Shown here piece after piece: positions 37,165-47,710 of a stretch of DNA of 64,000 nt. The number at the start of each line of letters is the position of its first letter. Positions within the stretch are counted from its first letter, which is position 1. This DNA is from Aspidiotus rigidus (lineage: Eukaryota > Arthropoda > Insecta > Hemiptera > Diaspididae): contig JAVHKY010000001.1 in the NCBI GenBank assembly GCA_035079385.1, positions 8,084,501 to 8,148,500 on the forward strand. The letters run 5' to 3'. A program made the position numbers and the translations under genes. A model generated the notes under the pieces. That model made no database searches. It was given only the letters and a program-made list of their open reading frames with translations, and was not told where the DNA came from.

Positions 37165-37170
37165 AATAAA
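37165..37170 (+). terminator. Polyadenylation signal AATAAA, BPNT1
   Basis: It lies 155 bases past the stop codon, a usual distance for an insect 3' UTR. Confidence 0.55.
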
Positions 37171-39500
37171 GCAGCTCTCCGGCTATTGTTTGACAATTTC
37201 AAACCAAAAATACAAAAATTCGAGAATGTTACAACGTTTCTACTCCCCTTTTTTGCTTTGCTGATTTTTCAAAAATTTGAGGAGCTCTTCCAACAGTGAC
37301 TTACAACGAAAAAATCGGCATAGTTGTCATTGTAGTAAAAAGGCTACCCGGCAAAGAGTGAGTATCTTAATTTTCATCAAAAACGGAGAAAAGATGAAAA
37401 ATGGAGTCAATTCTTTCAGAGCGCAGGGGTGGATCCAGAAGAGAAGAGTCCTTGGATTTTTTTCATAAAAAAATATTCAAAATTGCATCTTCTACTTTTT
37501 TTCATTCCATTTGAGAGGGTTTCGAAGTGAACTTGGATTTTTCAACCGAGAAACATTTTCCCTAATTTTTTCCCTCCTCATATAGATTTCTTTCTGAACT
37601 ATTTTCTTATTGTTTTGATGGAGGAGAGAAAGACGCTTTGGATCTGCCTCTGTGGCGGGTTGCAAATATTTTTCGAATTACATTATGTTTATGTCTACAA
37701 TGGTTGTTTACGAGAAGTAAACCCCAATAATAATCAATGTTGGAGAGGGTTTAGTAGAGAATGCATATCCAGCAAATAAAAAGAAAAAGCGCGCAAGTTT
37801 AAAGAGAGAGCAGGAGGACGGTATCTGATTCCATTCTCGAGCACTCTAATCGCCGCTGATGGGTCAATTCGTTCGTGAATGGTACTTCAGGAACATTCAA
37901 TGCCCACTAGAATGTTAGCTTTTAGAATGGGTATTCAGTCGGTGCTCTGTGTAAAAATTGATTATCGGATTAAAGAATAGGAGCGTTTTGACGCGCACTT
38001 ATCAGAGTCATTTACCAAACAAATTACTGGTATTATAGCCGGCGAAGCAATCAAAAAATTCAATTTAAAAACTACCAAGGCTCGCAAAAGTAAACAGGCT
38101 GATTTCATTCTATCCTCGGATAAAATGGAATCTCCACTTGATACCCTCGAATTTGAAAAGGTAGGAAATGTATCCTCAAGATACAATATCACCGTATAAA
38201 GAACGCGCAATGTGAAAGCACGCTTACCGGCATGTAAAAATAAAAAACAAAGGATTATCAAGCGACTCAAACAGTGGTAGACGAGAAACATCGGAGGATA
38301 TGGCTGGAAACGAGAGAGCCAGAAAATCTCGGGAGTGATCTTTATCTTCATTACTATGCTTACACGTGTCGAATATTTTTGATAGTGTTGTTTCCGATGA
38401 CCTGAGAAAAAATTCCAATTTCAAAAATAGAACTAGTCGAGCAATTAAATTCAAACGGAAAATTTATTAATCATTGCAAAACATACTTGAACGTTTTACA
38501 CCAAAGTCATATCGCTGCACTTGAATTAGAATTTGTGTCAAAGGAAGGACGCCTAGTACGGAGAAACTGTTGAGAATCATTTTTTCAGAAAGAGTCAAGG
38601 AGGGATGCGGGGTGAATTAACAATGACAAAATCCCAGAAATATTATTCTATTGCGTCTAAATAAATCTGGTTACGTTTTTCAATGAAGAAGAGCCATATC
38701 TTCGAATATAAATTGCTGTAGGATAAGGTTCATAACGTACGAGTGTGAATTCAGGTCGATGTGAAGACCGAGACGCCTACAACTGGCTATACGCGATGTA
38801 GACGAAGATAGAAGGTAAGATCAGTACGACTAAAGAAAAAAAAAAAGATACCTATCATACTGTTTGGTACCATATTTGACGACAAATTGTACGTTTCTTT
38901 CGTGAAATTACTTTCACAAATCCACTCGTGTTTTTATACAACTTTCGCAAAAAGCTTCCATCGAAACACAAGCGTATAATTCTCATTGAGCGTACTTTTA
39001 TCGCTATCCTCTCGGTTGGTGTACGAGAAATAAGATCTTGTTCAAAAAAATGAATATATAAATTCGCGCATTCGTTATTTCCATCGAAGGTATGATTTGA
39101 TTGGTTTCGAAAAATGCTAGCACGTGTAATTCTGATTTACATTCTAATGCACTCGCAATTCCTGAATTTCTGCATATTTTTCCCTTCTTTTCGGATACAA
39201 ATTCTACGAGCTAGTCTCTTTTTTGTATAACAATATGCAAAACCATCAATTATAGCTCGACATCAATTTTACGACAGAAAACGAAAAGTAAAAAAGTGAA
39301 AGATTTCTTCGCCTCTTTATCGGCGTTCAAAATTTCGTCAGTCGAACTTCCAAATTTCCGCATCACGTAAATAAGTAGAGTCACCGCGACAACGACGCAC
39401 ACGGAGTCCTGTTTCTTAGCCTAGTTGAAGCCTAATATACTGTACGTTACTAACCAGCGGACACCTGGACTCACTCCTGACATTCGCTTCCCAGTTTAGG
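37171..39500. other. No gene recognised
   Basis: AT-rich sequence. The 129-codon frame on the - strand at 37962-38351 has no recognisable motif or splice partner. Confidence 0.45.
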
Positions 39501-39887
39501 AAGCTCGAGAGCAAGGTGTTTGAAAAGAGGTGTGCTCAGCTCAATGTAAACAAAAAGGCGCTACATCAGCCAATCTCCATTTAAAACAATGTAAAAACGG
39601 AACCGGTTGAAGTCACTCGGTTCCACGTCCCATGCATTTTTAAATGTGCGTGCGGGTTGCGTTTTGTTTACAAACGAACTGAGCACACCTCTTTTCAAAC
39701 ACCTTGGCTCGAGAGCAGGTAAAATGGACATCCATTTTGTTTGTAACTTACTGACAGCTGACGGCTTTATTACGTGAGAAAAGCGCAGGCGTGTCTGACA
39801 CTCATCTTGTTTTCCAATATCAACCAAGGGGGTGCTAAATTCATTTTACAAACAAAATGGATGTCCATTTTACCCGCTCTCGAGCTC
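39501..39887. mobile_element. Palindromic MITE K, split by MITE J
   Basis: AGCTCGAGAG followed (after the J insertion) by CAGGTAAAATGGACATCC... matches the reverse complement of 39843-39887, whose outermost bases are GAGCTCGAGAGCGGG. Joining across 39512-39715 restores a continuous left arm of about 43 bases. Non-coding. Confidence 0.7.
39512..39706. mobile_element. MITE J with perfect 9-bp TSD, Mutator-like
   Basis: The ends CAAGGTGTTTGAAAAGAGG and their reverse complement pair over 30 or more bases, with a further TGTAAACAAAA block inside. GCTCGAGAG is present at 39503-39511 and 39707-39715, exactly flanking the element. A 9-bp duplication points to Mutator-like (MULE) transposition. It is inserted in the left arm of K and is therefore younger. 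Confidence 0.85.
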
Positions 39888-40412
39888 CTCACCCAGTCTT
39901 GAGTACTTCTAAACAGGCTATTCAACTGAAAAGAATACACCTAACTATGAAGCAGGAAGGAGTGAGTGGGATACAGAAACGTTACAGTTTAACCCTTCCT
40001 TCCTTCTTCAAAGCTATTTAACTGACGTTGTTTCTTAAGAGTAGTATAAGCTTTGTATTGTACATGTCAGGCTACCTTTTTAGCCTTCTTTTGGGCGGGG
40101 GGGGGGGATCCATTCCGGACTTACCGGTGGGTGAAGTTTATGATAAAATGACAGCTTACGATTCCATTTACATTGATCTCTTGTACAGGGAAGTTTGCCG
40201 TACAATGACCTCGCGATCTAATAGTTTATTTTGAATCATCCTTCCCCCTAATAAGCAGCATTCATCTTACGATTTTCCAGCCAGAGTGGGGAGGAGTGAG
40301 ACGTGTTAATTTTATCGTTTCTTTTCCATTTCTTTGTGATCATTCTTATCAACGATTTTCACCTATTTCAGTTCGCTCTACCTTCCAGAATTCCATTACA
40401 GTCTTCTGTAAG

Positions 40413-40713
40413 TAGAGCCCTATAAATACGAGTGAGGACATGGACCGCCATATTTAGTCGTTACGTCATCATTATTTTCACAGTCTCCTATTCTAACGAC
40501 TGATAACAGTAGTTGATCATGATTTGAAAATAATAAGAGAACGTATGAGACTAAGTGCCGAAGGAAAATGCAAGACTCAACGCTATTGAGACATACAACA
40601 TAGCTTAACTAATCGCACAAATTCCTCATCTGAATAGGGAGCTATGGAGATAAATGATAACGTAACGACTAAATATGGCGGACCGTGTCCTCATTCGTAT
40701 TTATAGGGCTCTA
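40413..40713. mobile_element. MITE with 7-bp TSD CTGTAAG
   Basis: The ends TAGAGCCCTATAAATACGAG and their reverse complement pair over about 60 bases with few mismatches (blocks CCGCCATATTTAGTCG, GTTACGT). CTGTAAG is present at both borders (40406-40412 and 40714-40720). The 301-bp unit is non-coding. Confidence 0.8.
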
Positions 40714-40720
40714 CTGTAAG

Positions 40721-43150
40721 TACTCTCAATGCGCCTTTTCCCGCCATTCTAGAACTTCTGGAAGTTCCTTAGCAAGTCGAGTTCAATTAATTGCCCTAAC
40801 ATACCGTCAATATACAATAAGTTAGGCTAGAGATGGGTTCACTCGTTTGCCCACCGCCATCGCAACGAGTATGCCTCATAAACTGTCCAACAGGTGGATT
40901 CTCTCTCTCTCAGCTCTAGTATACTAGAAGAAACATACAATGTATGTTAGGCTAACTAGCTCATCCTGCTTCCTCTATATATCATGCAGGCTTCTTCAGG
41001 TCAAATACTACGTCCTAGGTAAATTTTGTCCAGTCCGTAACTATCAAGGTCATCGATAACGTCATAGTAACAAAACTGTGACGGATTCTCCAAGCCTGGT
41101 TCAAGTCTTATAAGCATGATGTAACGAAACTATACGGCTCTTTGTAATCGGTTTTCCAAGAGCATAGTCATACAAGCATATATAAAATGCTAAATGAAGG
41201 TATGAAAAGTTAAGGCCCTGCGAACTCTCATAAACCCTCCACAATAAGTGGATTTGACTACATTTGACTCAGTTTTGATATCAAACAAAATTTCTAATAA
41301 TTCAAATTATATTTTTTGCTAGAAAAATATAACATCGAAGTTCAATAAGAGTTGATATTAGAAAGAGTGAAAAATCGTGAGTTTTCAAAATTCTCCCCCA
41401 ATTTTAGAATTTACGATCAAATCTAAATGTCTAGATTTCTATCGAGAATTTTGGACTCGAAAAATTGAATTTGTGTTTGCAAAAAAATTTCAAAAAAATA
41501 TTCGTCAATCTCATCAGTATTGCTGTTGAAAATGATGGAGAAGAAAATTTTTTACCTTGATAATTTTTTTTCACATTAAGCTTGGCGAGTTCATCGTTCT
41601 CTCAGTTTTGAAGATGGACTACGTATTTGGGCAAAAGAATTATTTATTGGAGTGAGATAATATTCTAAATAAACAGCTTTGACGAGAGGTAAAAGGAGAA
41701 GATACTTCAAGCGCGGTTCATTAGAAAACTGAAAGTCTGATACTATACTACTTTTAGCGTTTCTCATTAATTCTGATGCGCGTCAAATTCCTAATTTTTC
41801 ACGTAGCCCCATGCTCTTTTTTTTTTTCTCTCTCTCGCTATACATTAACGTGAGAAAATTCTTGAAAATTTTTATTGTAACCACTTTCTACTGGGTTTGT
41901 AATAAGTAGTCAAATAGTGAGTGTTGTGATGTGTTTCAGTTTCAAAAACTTTAAAACTTGCAAGTGTAAGATAGGAAAGTAATTTTCGATAAGAAGTCAG
42001 AAAAAGATTCAAATGTTCTTCGTCGTTTTAATAAATTGTCACCTTCTATATACAGTTCTTCCATTTTTCTCACCATTGTCATCATCATTAAAAAATTCTC
42101 ATATTTTTCGTTGCCACTTTCGAAATAGGAGGCAACACTTCAGCACGAATGTATCTCGTGAGTCCTCGTTGGCTCTCTACTTACAATAATAATTCGAGTA
42201 TACAAATTAGTTCTGATAAATGCGCTTTAAATAGTACGAAAATTTCAAGTACAATTTCGAGTCTCTAACTCGCAGCAAATAACATAGCTAACGAGGTACA
42301 AAATTCGCGGTAAGACAGTATTTGTTAAAGGTGGTTAGAAATATATTGGCTGCCTTTAGAGCAAATGTATCAAATAGACGAATGCTCGTATTTATTATCG
42401 AGAAGTCAGTAAAGAAAACACGGGTCACTGGAGTACACTCCTACTTGAAGGAATATTCTGATATTCATACGAATGAAAAGAATGATTTTGACCGAGAGGA
42501 TAAGAGTTTTTACGACATGAGAACTGAAATTCGCGTAGTCTATACAGCCCACATCCCACCGTAAGACGAATAGAAACATCGAAAGGATCAAAAATACGAC
42601 GAAATATCCTTGTATACTCGAGAAATCGTTTTTCTTTTCGTCGCGTGTTTTTCTTTCTTTTTTTCTCCTCTTTATTTTTTTTTTCTCTCATCTAACCCTC
42701 TCGTCTAACATTACCTTTCAGGGAGAGTTAGCGCGCAAAATTTATAATCGAACACTCTCATACCCAACAAATTTACTGTGGCTATCGGATGCAGAAGGGG
42801 CTCGCAAGAACTTTTCTCGCCCACGCGCGCTATTGATAACGATTCATTGCGGAAAATACTCGTAGTACCGATGTATTTTAGAGCCTATGCTTTACAGAAG
42901 AACTGTGCGTGGATTAAGAACTATACACAACTTATTTCGAGAGTTTTTCTGTATCTTCGAACGTAATCGTAACTGCCTCCCACCCTATAAAGAAACTTCG
43001 ATTGAGTTGCGGATCTTGATTTCGAGATAATGCGACTGCGATCGGTAGAAAATATACGAGTACATTTAATTCAAATTAAGTTTAGATAAACTTAACGATC
43101 CAACATTTACGTAAATAAGTGGAGAACAGAATGAGCAAATTATAACGATA
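40721..43150. other. No gene recognised
   Basis: AT-rich sequence with CTAG-rich patches around 40820-40960. The 80-codon frame at 42322-42564 has no motif. Confidence 0.45.
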
Positions 43151-43154
43151 TATA

Positions 43155-44432
43155 TGTCGTAGCCACTTGGCGTAATCAGACAATACACGAAATGACCACT
43201 TTTTTTTGGCCATTTCGCGACACGCAGGCAGATGATGTAATTGTACGCAAGTTCACATAAAATGACTGGCATTACTTGAACAGGCAGTCAGTTCGCGGAA
43301 TGCAGAGAAGTAGTTGAGCAGTTACTGAAATGATTGAACATCATTCTACATACATAAGTATTTTATAATGTATTATTACTAAATTACTGTACGATAATTG
43401 TCATGAAAATAGGTTGGTACATACAATTATTATTAAACATTGAGTAGTGTTCAATTTTAAAAAAACAACTGTGCTTGAGGAGCTATTTATTGATACATGT
43501 CAAATTACTATGGCACCTGCTATTACAGAGTACATTATTTGCAAAACAAGTACTCTTCTTTGTACTGCACTGACGTCTAGTTGCTTTGCAGTTACATTTT
43601 AAAAACCCTTGACCACCACTACAGCGATTAACAGCTTTCCTCAAAGAGAGTACCGTACTCTGGTCAACTGCATCTATTGTTAACAGGCTGCTCTTTGCTG
43701 GGATCAACGTTTCAGCTCCATAGTACCCCTTAAATACACCTTGTTCGCAACCAACCTGGAAAACATCATTCTTTTTTGCGAGGATGACGCCAACCAAGTT
43801 TGGAGGATCAGAAGGACCTCTATCAACTTTTGACAGTGGAACCACGACAGTGTCTCTTATGTTATAAATTTGAAGGTACTTATCTTCTGACACGGTTTTC
43901 ATTTTTTCTGCTGCTAACTTGATACGCTTGCGAGTATCCTCTCGTTCGCCTGAAATTTTTGCAGCGTGAGTGCACAAAGGGTACACCTCACCTCCGTCGC
44001 ACGCGGCATGATATTCACGAGAACATTCCACGCATGCAAGTACTTCGTCTGTCACCTTCATCTCTTGGAAACATACGCAACACGGTTTTTCTCTTGGGCA
44101 CGCGGTGTCTTCTACATTCTCGCTACTTAACAGATCTTCGTCATTTTTGGCTGCATTCAGACCCTCGTGTGTTGTTGAAAAGGCATTAAGATCATCTTCA
44201 CCAGTTAACGTGCAACTGACAACGGAATACAAAACCATACAACGATTCGACTGAATAATGACTGTGAAATAATGACTGTGATACGAATTGACCAGGTAGC
44301 TCGTTGCAGTACTTGAAATGACCGTCAGTTCCTGTTATGCCTGTCAATTCATGTCCTTTACATCTTCTGCCCGCATTACATGAAATGCCCGCCATTTCGT
44401 GTATTGTCTGATTACGCCAAGTGGCTACGACA
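43155..44432. mobile_element. Ginger-like DNA transposon, deletion derivative
   Basis: The two ends are reverse complements over about 40 bases, starting TGTCGTAGCCACTTGG and followed by a GACAATACACGAAATG block. The element begins TGT and ends ACA. TATA stands at both borders (43151-43154, 44433-44436) as a 4-bp duplication. Ginger elements (DNA transposons with a Gypsy-type integrase) characteristically begin TGT and duplicate 4-5 bp. The only gene left is a - strand frame with the C-terminal half of the protein; the integrase catalytic core is missing, which fits an internal deletion. Confidence 0.75.
43483..44238 (-). CDS. C-terminal part of a Ginger/KRBA2-type transposase (251 codons, open)
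   Basis: The frame is intact from a Met at 44238 to TAA. It has a zinc-binding segment near residues 53-79 (CCVCF...CVECSREYHAAC), then a basic region. This is followed by the segment typical of proteins annotated as KRAB-A domain-containing 2 or SCAN domain-containing 3 in arthropods (VVPLSKVDRG...NLVGVIL). A Cys-rich tail closes the protein (GGQGFLKCNCK, then CSTKKSTCFANNVLCN and SRCH). In those proteins an rve-type integrase core precedes this part; here the TIR is reached first, so the core is gone. The frame starts about 150 bases inside the right TIR end. It may be translated as a DNA-binding remnant, or may simply not have decayed yet. Not a host gene by any evidence in the window. Confidence 0.75.
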   Translation of the reverse strand: MVLYSVVSCTLTGEDDLNAFSTTHEGLNAAKNDEDLLSSENVEDTACPREKPCCVCFQEMKVTDEVLACVECSREYHAACDGGEVYPLCTHAAKISGEREDTRKRIKLAAEKMKTVSEDKYLQIYNIRDTVVVPLSKVDRGPSDPPNLVGVILAKKNDVFQVGCEQGVFKGYYGAETLIPAKSSLLTIDAVDQSTVLSLRKAVNRCSGGQGFLKCNCKATRRQCSTKKSTCFANNVLCNSRCHSNLTCINK

Positions 44433-44589
44433 TATACATGAAATTTTTTAATTTTTCCTAAAGCTGTGGTAATACTCGTAGATTAGTTACACTTTTATTT
44501 TTCTATTTTTTATTTTGATTAACGATAAAATCGCTTACTTTTTTTATACATAATTCTTAGCCTAATATTGGTCCAGTACACTATTATAT

Positions 44590-45265
44590 TAGACTGAGTG
44601 GCTCAATTCTTGATTATCCCAAATTTCTGGCATCCTTTAATGCTATCTCCCGCCGCTCCATCCACTTATGAATTGTATTCACGCTCTCATTTCCACCTTC
44701 TATGCAAATTCCATCCCAATATTCTTCATCTGGGAATTCAGCTCCAACGGCATCCCAGAAAACGAAGAAAATCGTTATTGAGGCCAAACAAACAATCGGT
44801 CAACGATCATTAATTCTTCCCTCCCGCTCCGACCATCTTAAACACATTAACAAACAAATACGTCAATCGAGCCTGGTTCTAACCACAAATCTCACTCAAA
44901 GAAGCTAGCCCAAATTGGAAATAATACTCTCATCTTTTGACACACATGAACTACTATCAATTCAATAACGACTTAAATCTTTTGGTTACAACGCTTCATA
45001 ACTCCGATCCTAGCTCATTCTTTATCAACGTTTTCGTTCCAACAAATTTTAAGTCAAGTTGAGGTAAATTCCGAATCTCAAGAAATTTTCCAATCATTTA
45101 CTCAACAATTTCCAATTTTTACTGACGGATCGAAAAATCAACAAGAAGTAAGAATGGCATTCTGGATCCCTCCATTCTAATCCACTGCGTTTTTTCACTA
45201 CCCAACTTCACTTCAGTCTTCCATGCAGAACAAATGGCTGTATTTCAAGAAATACCTTATAACTC
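44590..45265 (+). pseudogene. LINE debris with RNase H signature
   Basis: Around 45118-45135 the sequence encodes TDGSKNQ, and about 90 bases on, in another frame, HAEQMAVFQE. These are the first Asp block and the Glu-bearing helix of LINE RNase H domains. The upstream stretch (44600-44905) is probably the end of the RT region but is too decayed to assign firmly. At least one frameshift and one stop separate the two motifs. Confidence 0.55.
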
Positions 45266-45289
45266 CGAATTCTCACCTGGCAGAAATCC

Positions 45290-45540
45290 CGGGTTGCTTG
45301 GCCACAACCTTCCAGGCGTTGGCAATGCTACCTGGTTGCTGCCAACAACCTCCCGGGAATTAGCAATCATATAGCAGCAACTCAGGGGTTGCTGGAAACA
45401 ACCTTCTCAGCGCCCGGGAGGTTGTTAACAGCAACGAATATCTCATTGCCAAGGCCCAGAAGGTTGTTGCCAGTAACCCCGGGGTTTTTGCTAGGTCATT
45501 GCCAACGTCCCGGTGTCCGGGAAGCTGTTGACATGAACCC
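45290..45540. repeat. GC-rich self-complementary block with GGTTGTTG/CAACAACC motifs
   Basis: Many copies of CAACAACC, GGTTGTTG, GGTTGCTG and CCCGGG alternate in both orientations, so the block can fold extensively. The composition is strikingly different from its flanks, like the GGAGGC block at 3695-4277. Limits and target duplication are unclear. Confidence 0.5.
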
Positions 45541-45559
45541 TTAGTAGGGTCTCTCAGTA

Positions 45560-45837
45560 AAAATGTCCGCAGTTCATCATCCTTCCGGCAGATTGTGGTT
45601 TTTGAGAGGAAGGGAGCTTAAACCTATTTTGGAAATTTGGAAAAAATTCGTTTACAGAGCTACACTTATGCCTCGTGAGACTTGAAAAATTTTTGATTCT
45701 GAGCCAAAACCATTTTTTTTTTTGTCCTTCGGGTATTTTTCCAGAGAAACCTACTTACCTGTCTGAATTGTGGTTCTCGAGGGAGAGAAGGCTCTGACCT
45801 ACTTTGGAGACTTCAAAAAATTTCAACCGCAGAAATG
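45560..45837 (+). repeat. Diverged minisatellite-like repeat, left of the Penelope insertion
   Basis: Imperfect units carry AACCTATTTTGGA/GACCTACTTTGGAGAC, a TTGGAAAAAATTC block and GCAGAAATGTA. The same units continue beyond the Penelope element at 51825-52140, so that element landed in the array. Confidence 0.5.
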
Positions 45838-46014
45838 TAATTAGAACAACAAATACTCCAGAATGAGTAAATGAAAGAAGAAAGATGCAAAAGCCGCAGA
45901 GATAAAACAACACAAAGTACCGCAAGAACTTTCGGCTAAGAAGCCATCAACGGGCGGAGAATAGAAAGCGACTGACGGAGAAACAGTCGACAACAGAAAA
46001 CAACGGTGAGATCA

Positions 46015-47478
46015 TGATTGAACTAACGACTCCTCGCGATGTGAGTCATACTCATAAATTAGTTCAATCAATCCCTCGTCCGGAATATACCTGTTAAGTA
46101 CGGTCACATTGTCGCTGTTCAGATGGCGGATGATCTCGATATTTTCCAACGCCATTCGTTTGAAATACGATCTTTCTCCATGGAAGAGGGTCTCTGACCC
46201 CTCTCTGAAACCGTGGCCACAGGTGATTAAATGGTCTACGAAGGCCGATTCTCCCAAGTTGCCCTTTTTTCCAGGCTTTCAAGTGCTCAGCCACTCTTAT
46301 TTGTAGCTGGCGACCAGTCTCACCTAGGTAGATCCCGTCATAGTCGTTACATCTTATACTTAAACCCCACTTCTCTGTAATGGTGGTATAGGGTCCTTCA
46401 GTCTAACGAACAGTCCTTTTATTGTATTGAGATTATAGAAAACCGGCCGGAAACCAAAGGGCCGAAGGACGCGACTCAAATCGGACGAAAACTTTCCCAG
46501 GTAGGAGAGCTTAATCCAACGCTTTCTGCCTTCACGGCTCCCTTCCCGAGGGAGGGAAGTAGTAGAATCAAGGCATTGCCGCGTAATCTTCCTACGGACC
46601 ATCAGGTCAATGTCTAGGTTGACCTCATTCACTCGAGCCAAGTACTTTATAGTGCGAAGTTCTTTCTGAAGGGCTGTTTGACTCAAAGGGATGTTAGTGA
46701 GTCGGTGGATGAAACTATTAAAAGCAACTATTTTGTAGGCGACAGGGTAGAATGACGCGCCGTGGACAACAATATCGGTCGAAGTATCTTTTCTGTATAT
46801 TGTGAACTCGTGGGCTCCACCTCTTTCGGAGATGGTAAGGTCCAACAAGTTGATAGTAGAATTACCGACCTCCAAAGTAAATTTTATGGAGGGGTACTGA
46901 GCATTTAGATACTTAAGAAACTCACCAAGGAGTTCTTGGGGACCTGTTCACGCACATAGCACGTCATCTACATATCTGTGCCAATAGTGGACATGATTTA
47001 AGAATGACTGGCCCGAGGAAAAGAGGTCAGCCTCAAATTTCGACATGAAGACCTCCGAAACAAGGGAGCCCAACGGGGATCCAATGGGGATGCCCACTTC
47101 CTCCGGGAATTCGAAATATTTATCATTAAACTTACAAAAATTAGGGGACCAGGAGACGTTGAGTAAATCGAAAAACTCCTGCAACTCTTCATGAGGAGTA
47201 TTAAATTTAACAAGAAGGTCGCCTAAATATTGGACAATGGCCGCTCTTGCGATGTTCGGAAATAGACCGACCATGTTGAAGGAGCATAAAATAGTACCCG
47301 GAAGGAGTACTTCATCTTTGAGCCGATTGGCCAAGGAGACTGAATTTTTGACGGAGTAAGGAGACTCGTATTCAATATGATATTTAAACCAACGGTCCAG
47401 GTATTTGGTGAGCGAGTAAGCGGGGGAGGAGACGTAAAATACAACAGGCCGCATGGGAGAATTGGCCTTATGAACTTT
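46015..47478 (-). pseudogene. Penelope-like reverse transcriptase with GIY-YIG endonuclease, broken
   Basis: Reading starts with KVHKANSPMRPV (early RT motif) directly at the terminal repeat. It runs through CSFNMVGLFPNI (catalytic Asp motif region, here Asn), PIGSPLGSLVSEVFM and HRYVDDVLC (the YVDD catalytic box). A TGA follows at 46948-46950, where many relatives have Trp. The same frame resumes with NLLDLTI and the thumb/linker to 46360. After a frameshift near 46355 comes the GIY-YIG motif DGIYLGETGRQLQIRVAEH, and after another near 46255 its C-terminal part (CGHGF...). The N-terminal third is absent. Nonsense, two or more frameshifts and the missing start make it inactive. Confidence 0.85.
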
Positions 47479-47564
47479 CGTCGACTGTTTCTCTGTCAGT
47501 CGCTTTCTATTCCCCGCCCGTTGATGGTTTCTTAGCCGAAAGTTCTTGCGGCACTTTGTGCTGT

Positions 47565-47598
47565 TCAGTTTCGCGATAGCACTCGTACTGTGAAGACG
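47565..47598 (+). promoter_or_regulatory. Internal promoter of the Jockey LINE (Inr + DPE)
   Basis: TCAGTT spans the 5' end of the element and fits the arthropod initiator TCAKTY, with A at 47567 as +1. AGACG lies at +28 to +32 exactly, matching the downstream promoter element consensus RGWYV. No TATA box is needed or seen. The layout lets the LINE be transcribed from its own first base. Confidence 0.75.
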
Positions 47599-47710
47599 TG
47601 AACGTGCAAAGTACGCTTATCGAAAGAATAATTCGTAACCCGTTTTTGAGTACCTTTATTCTCGTTGAGTTCCGGCGTGTTCGCGCTTGCTCTAGCAGCC
47701 GGCAACTGAT

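Noticed and set aside
37962..38351. 129-codon frame on the - strand, briefly considered as a receptor exon
   Set aside because: It has hydrophobic stretches but none of the TM4-TM7 landmarks of tachykinin receptors.
45844..45991. Hammerhead-ribozyme-like segment in the Penelope termini (TTGATGG, hairpin GGCT/AGCC, then CCGAAAG)
   Set aside because: Penelope termini can carry hammerheads, and one stem pair is kept by a G-U wobble in the second copy. But the invariant core CTGATGA is changed at its first C and last A, and no matching third stem was found.
36486..46950. TGA read as Trp (both BPNT1 and the Penelope RT have TGA where Trp is expected)
   Set aside because: Intact frames here use TGG freely, the Penelope copy also has frameshifts, and nothing else suggests a changed code. 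Ordinary G-to-A decay or base errors suffice.
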